Assembly (NCBI GenBank): GCA_937899625.1
Contig: CALCCB010000062.1
Coordinates: 1 to 33,432 of the forward strand
Direction of reading: 5' to 3'
DNA length: 33,432 nucleotides
Source of the DNA: an uncultured Bacteroidota bacterium
GTDB lineage: Bacteria > Bacteroidota > Bacteroidia > Flavobacteriales_D > Crocinitomicaceae
Below the pieces are notes generated by a model. The model saw only the letters and a program-made list of their open reading frames with translations. It was not told the DNA's origin and ran no database searches. Shown piece after piece: positions 31,270 through 33,432 of the stretch. The number at the start of each line of letters is the position of its first letter. Positions within the stretch are counted from its first letter, which is position 1. A program made the position numbers and the translations under genes.

Positions 31270-32943
31270 ATGATTGGAAAGAAAATACTCAATTACACCA
31301 TTGTTTCTTTAATAGGTGAGGGCGGAATGGGATCTGTATACTTGGCAGAGCATTCGCAAGTGAACAGAAAAGTCGCTATAAAAGTCCTTCATGCGCAGTA
31401 CACCAAAAACGAGGAAATAAAAGTTCGTTTTAAAAATGAGGCATCAACAATGGCTCATTTGCAACATCCCAACATTGTTACGCTCCTAGATTATGTAGAA
31501 GACGAAACTGGGATGTACTTAATCATGGAGTATATTCAGGGTACACCACTGGACGAATATATTACCAACAAAACGGGTCCAATGCCTGAAGAAAAGGCGG
31601 TACCTATAATGTTACAGGTCCTATCTGCTTTTTCATACGCACATTCGCAAAAAGTAGTACATAGAGACATTAAACCTGCAAATATTATAGTTTGTGATGA
31701 TGGTGCCGTTAAAATATTGGATTTCGGTATTGCTAGATTGTTAGGAGAAGGGAATCAGAATTTAACAAAAACCGGCACGCAGATGGGGACAGTCTTCTAT
31801 ATGTCTCCAGAACAGGTACAAGGTAAAAAGGTTGATCATAGATCAGATATTTATTCCTTGGGAGTGACTTTTTATCAAATGTTGACAGGTGTTAACCCTT
31901 ATAGAGGTATGACCACTGACTATGAAGTGTACAATCGGATTGTTAAAGAAGAATTGCCCGATCCATCAAGTGTTTATCCTGGGATTCCTGCCTATTTTAA
32001 GCAAGTCTTGAATAAAGCTTTAGCAAAAGATGTTGATAGTCGTTTCCAATCGTGTGATGATTTTAGCAAAGCAATTCAAGGAAAGAGCGTTTCTACTCCA
32101 GTAACACCTGCTGCAAAACCTCAGAACAAAGGAGGTCAAACATCTGTACATGTTCAGCCGGTAAAAGCGAACGGTAATTCCACTGCTTCTTTAGTATTAG
32201 GAATTATTGCACTTCTAATTTCATTTTTCCCAATCGCAAATATCCTATCAATCGTTATGGCAATTATTGCTATAGTTCTTGGAAGAAATGCAGTTAAAAA
32301 AGCAAGGTTGTTTAAAGAATTTCACGGGACAGATGGTGGAGGAAAAGCTGGAAGAATATTAGGTGTGATAGCGCTTCTTGTAGTGGCTGTGGTTTATGTA
32401 GTGATGTATGTCGCCTATTTGAATATTGATAGCGATGGAGATGGTGTTCCTGATCGAAAAGATAATTGTAAATGGGAATTTGGAAATACAAGTGATGGAT
32501 GTCCGGATATAGATTTAGACGGAGTCTATGACCAGTACGACAAGTGTCCGGATCTTTTTGGTACTCCTGAAAATGATGGTTGCCCGGATTCGGATGGAGA
32601 TGGTGTTTACGATAACGAAGATAATTGTCCGGAAGAAAGTGGTCCATTAGAAAATAGTGGTTGTCCATATGTAGATAGTGATGGTGATGGTATCAACGAC
32701 GATTACGATAATTGTCCAAATGATTATGGCCCAAGCGCTAATAGTGGTTGCCCGTATGAAGCTAAATGTCCATCATGCAATATTGTTACGAACGAGACAA
32801 ATATTAATAGATGGGTTGACTGTTACAGCTGCGGTCATCAATTTTACTTATGCAAAAGAAAGAGTAATGGATATTATGGAATTTCACAAGGATGGATTTC
32901 AGATGGTGAATGCGATTGTGATAATTGTTGGGACGAATATTAA
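31270..32943 (+). CDS. Membrane Ser/Thr kinase with DUF4190-like and thrombospondin type 3 domains
   Basis: 557 residues. The Hanks-type kinase domain (about 9-270) has the glycine loop GEGGMGSV (16-23), K38, HRDIKPAN (D133), DFG (151-153), the activation loop [14 protein letters not shown] and APE-like SPEQ. Three hydrophobic segments follow (about 306-322, 324-338 and 361-384), the first two DUF4190-like. After the last helix come four thrombospondin type 3 repeats of the form D-x-D-x-D-G-V-x-D-x-x-D-N-C (starting about 387, 413, 440, 469). A cysteine-rich region with CPSC/CYSC-like pairs (500-553) ends the protein. With a cytoplasmic kinase, three helices put the TSP3 repeats outside the membrane, where they could bind calcium. 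Its substrate may be the FHA protein encoded 15 bp downstream. Confidence 0.9.
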   Translation: MIGKKILNYTIVSLIGEGGMGSVYLAEHSQVNRKVAIKVLHAQYTKNEEIKVRFKNEASTMAHLQHPNIVTLLDYVEDETGMYLIMEYIQGTPLDEYITNKTGPMPEEKAVPIMLQVLSAFSYAHSQKVVHRDIKPANIIVCDDGAVKILDFGIARLLGEGNQNLTKTGTQMGTVFYMSPEQVQGKKVDHRSDIYSLGVTFYQMLTGVNPYRGMTTDYEVYNRIVKEELPDPSSVYPGIPAYFKQVLNKALAKDVDSRFQSCDDFSKAIQGKSVSTPVTPAAKPQNKGGQTSVHVQPVKANGNSTASLVLGIIALLISFFPIANILSIVMAIIAIVLGRNAVKKARLFKEFHGTDGGGKAGRILGVIALLVVAVVYVVMYVAYLNIDSDGDGVPDRKDNCKWEFGNTSDGCPDIDLDGVYDQYDKCPDLFGTPENDGCPDSDGDGVYDNEDNCPEESGPLENSGCPYVDSDGDGINDDYDNCPNDYGPSANSGCPYEAKCPSCNIVTNETNINRWVDCYSCGHQFYLCKRKSNGYYGISQGWISDGECDCDNCWDEY

Positions 32944-32958
32944 AACAAACAATAGAAA

Positions 32959-33432
32959 ATGAACGGATTTAAAAAATGTAGCAACGGGCACTTTTACAAA
33001 GAGGATTTAAATGCGTGTCCATATTGTCCAGGAGGAAATAGTGGATCAACAGGTACTTCTGGAGCAGATGACCTAGGACGTACAATGGTTACAAATGTCA
33101 ATCAAGGTGGAGGATCCGGGGACGCAAAAACAGAAGTGTTTGGATCGGGAGCAGCCGCGGATGGAGACAAAACGCAGGTATACGGGAATGCAGGCAACTC
33201 GGGAGCATCTTCTGCACCTAAGAGAGATTTAAATCGAACTTTTATTGCAGGAATTGAAGAAACTGAAAGTGCAAGTGGAGAAGTTGGAGCGATAAAATCT
33301 GAACCAAGAGCAACAAGAAGAATTGTTGGATGGATAATTTCATATGATCTTGATCCTATGGGAGTTGATTATAGAATTTATGAGGGAACTAACACGATTG
33401 GACGAGACCCAAAGAATACAATAATTATAACG
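32959..33432 (+). CDS. FHA-domain protein with N-terminal Cys motif (3' end outside window)
   Basis: 158 residues are visible and the frame is still open at the edge. The N-terminus has a possible zinc knuckle (CSNGH and CPYCP). A flexible glycine/serine-rich linker (25-120) carries four similar sites centred on T42, T58, T72 and T94 (RTMVTN, KTEVFG, KTQVYG, RTFIAG). From about 122 an FHA domain begins (GWIISYDLDPMGVDYRIYEG, IGRDPKNTIII), the phosphothreonine-binding fold. It lies 15 bp after the Ser/Thr kinase gene, so the kinase probably phosphorylates the linker threonines, which the FHA domain could then bind. No signal peptide is seen, so it is probably cytoplasmic. Confidence 0.88.
   Translation, partial: MNGFKKCSNGHFYKEDLNACPYCPGGNSGSTGTSGADDLGRTMVTNVNQGGGSGDAKTEVFGSGAAADGDKTQVYGNAGNSGASSAPKRDLNRTFIAGIEETESASGEVGAIKSEPRATRRIVGWIISYDLDPMGVDYRIYEGTNTIGRDPKNTIIIT

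Overview
The window looks like a chromosome segment of a Bacteroidota bacterium, most likely Flavobacteriales. A Crocinitomicaceae-like relative such as Fluviicola is a guess I cannot test here. The evidence is AT-rich DNA, weak Shine-Dalgarno signals, many secreted proteins with type IX secretion (T9SS) type A C-terminal sorting domains (a 'PNP' motif followed by a short beta-rich tail), a SprB repeat, and several Bacteroidota-restricted families. I found no rRNA, intact tRNA, CRISPR array, transposase or phage gene.

Region 1 (1-5.9 kb) is a rearranged array of secreted-protein cassettes. The basic unit is a small T9SS protein followed by a protein with a conserved Bacteroidota N-terminal domain and an Lcl/DUF1566 C-terminal domain. 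One copy carries about 40 collagen-like G-X-Y triplets and its paralogue has none. A LamG-like gene sits between two copies of the sorting-domain tail, one of which is now an orphan fragment. REP-like palindromic sequence lies between the genes and also in frame inside coding sequence.

Region 2 (5.9-9.3 kb) is a two-component pair: a beta-propeller/Y_Y_Y/HisKA_2 sensor kinase and a receiver-LuxR response regulator. It ends at two hairpin-bearing tandem repeats. Region 3 (9.7-18.6 kb) holds, mostly on the minus strand, a 1,065-residue T9SS protein, a FabH-like ketoacyl synthase, a secreted M28 peptidase, a SprB-repeat protein and a small secreted protein, plus a DUF1801 protein on the plus strand.

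Region 4 (18.6-23.1 kb, minus strand) is the most striking part: five overlapping genes in the order DUF2805/TIGR03643, a FAD-domain photolyase-like protein, a photolyase/cryptochrome, a 48-residue DUF2256 zinc-ribbon protein, and an FeS-BCP-type photolyase that has lost all four cluster cysteines. The FAD-domain protein appears to have its alpha/beta domain at the C-terminus, and its homologous reading frame has no ordinary start codon. Together they look like one light-dependent DNA repair or light-sensing unit.

Region 5 (23.2-31.1 kb) contains a secreted protein, a DUF2459/TIGR02117 protein coupled to a secreted alpha/beta hydrolase, a PepSY-type membrane protein, a 528-bp mosaic of dispersed repeats, a DUF6992-like protein, an atypical SDR, a coupled ABC-2 transporter/LolA-like operon and a HAD-family protein. 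Region 6 (31.3 kb to the end) starts a Ser/Thr signalling cluster: a membrane Hanks-type kinase with thrombospondin type 3 repeats predicted outside the membrane, followed by an FHA-domain protein cut by the window edge. That protein carries four similar threonine motifs that could be phosphorylation sites.
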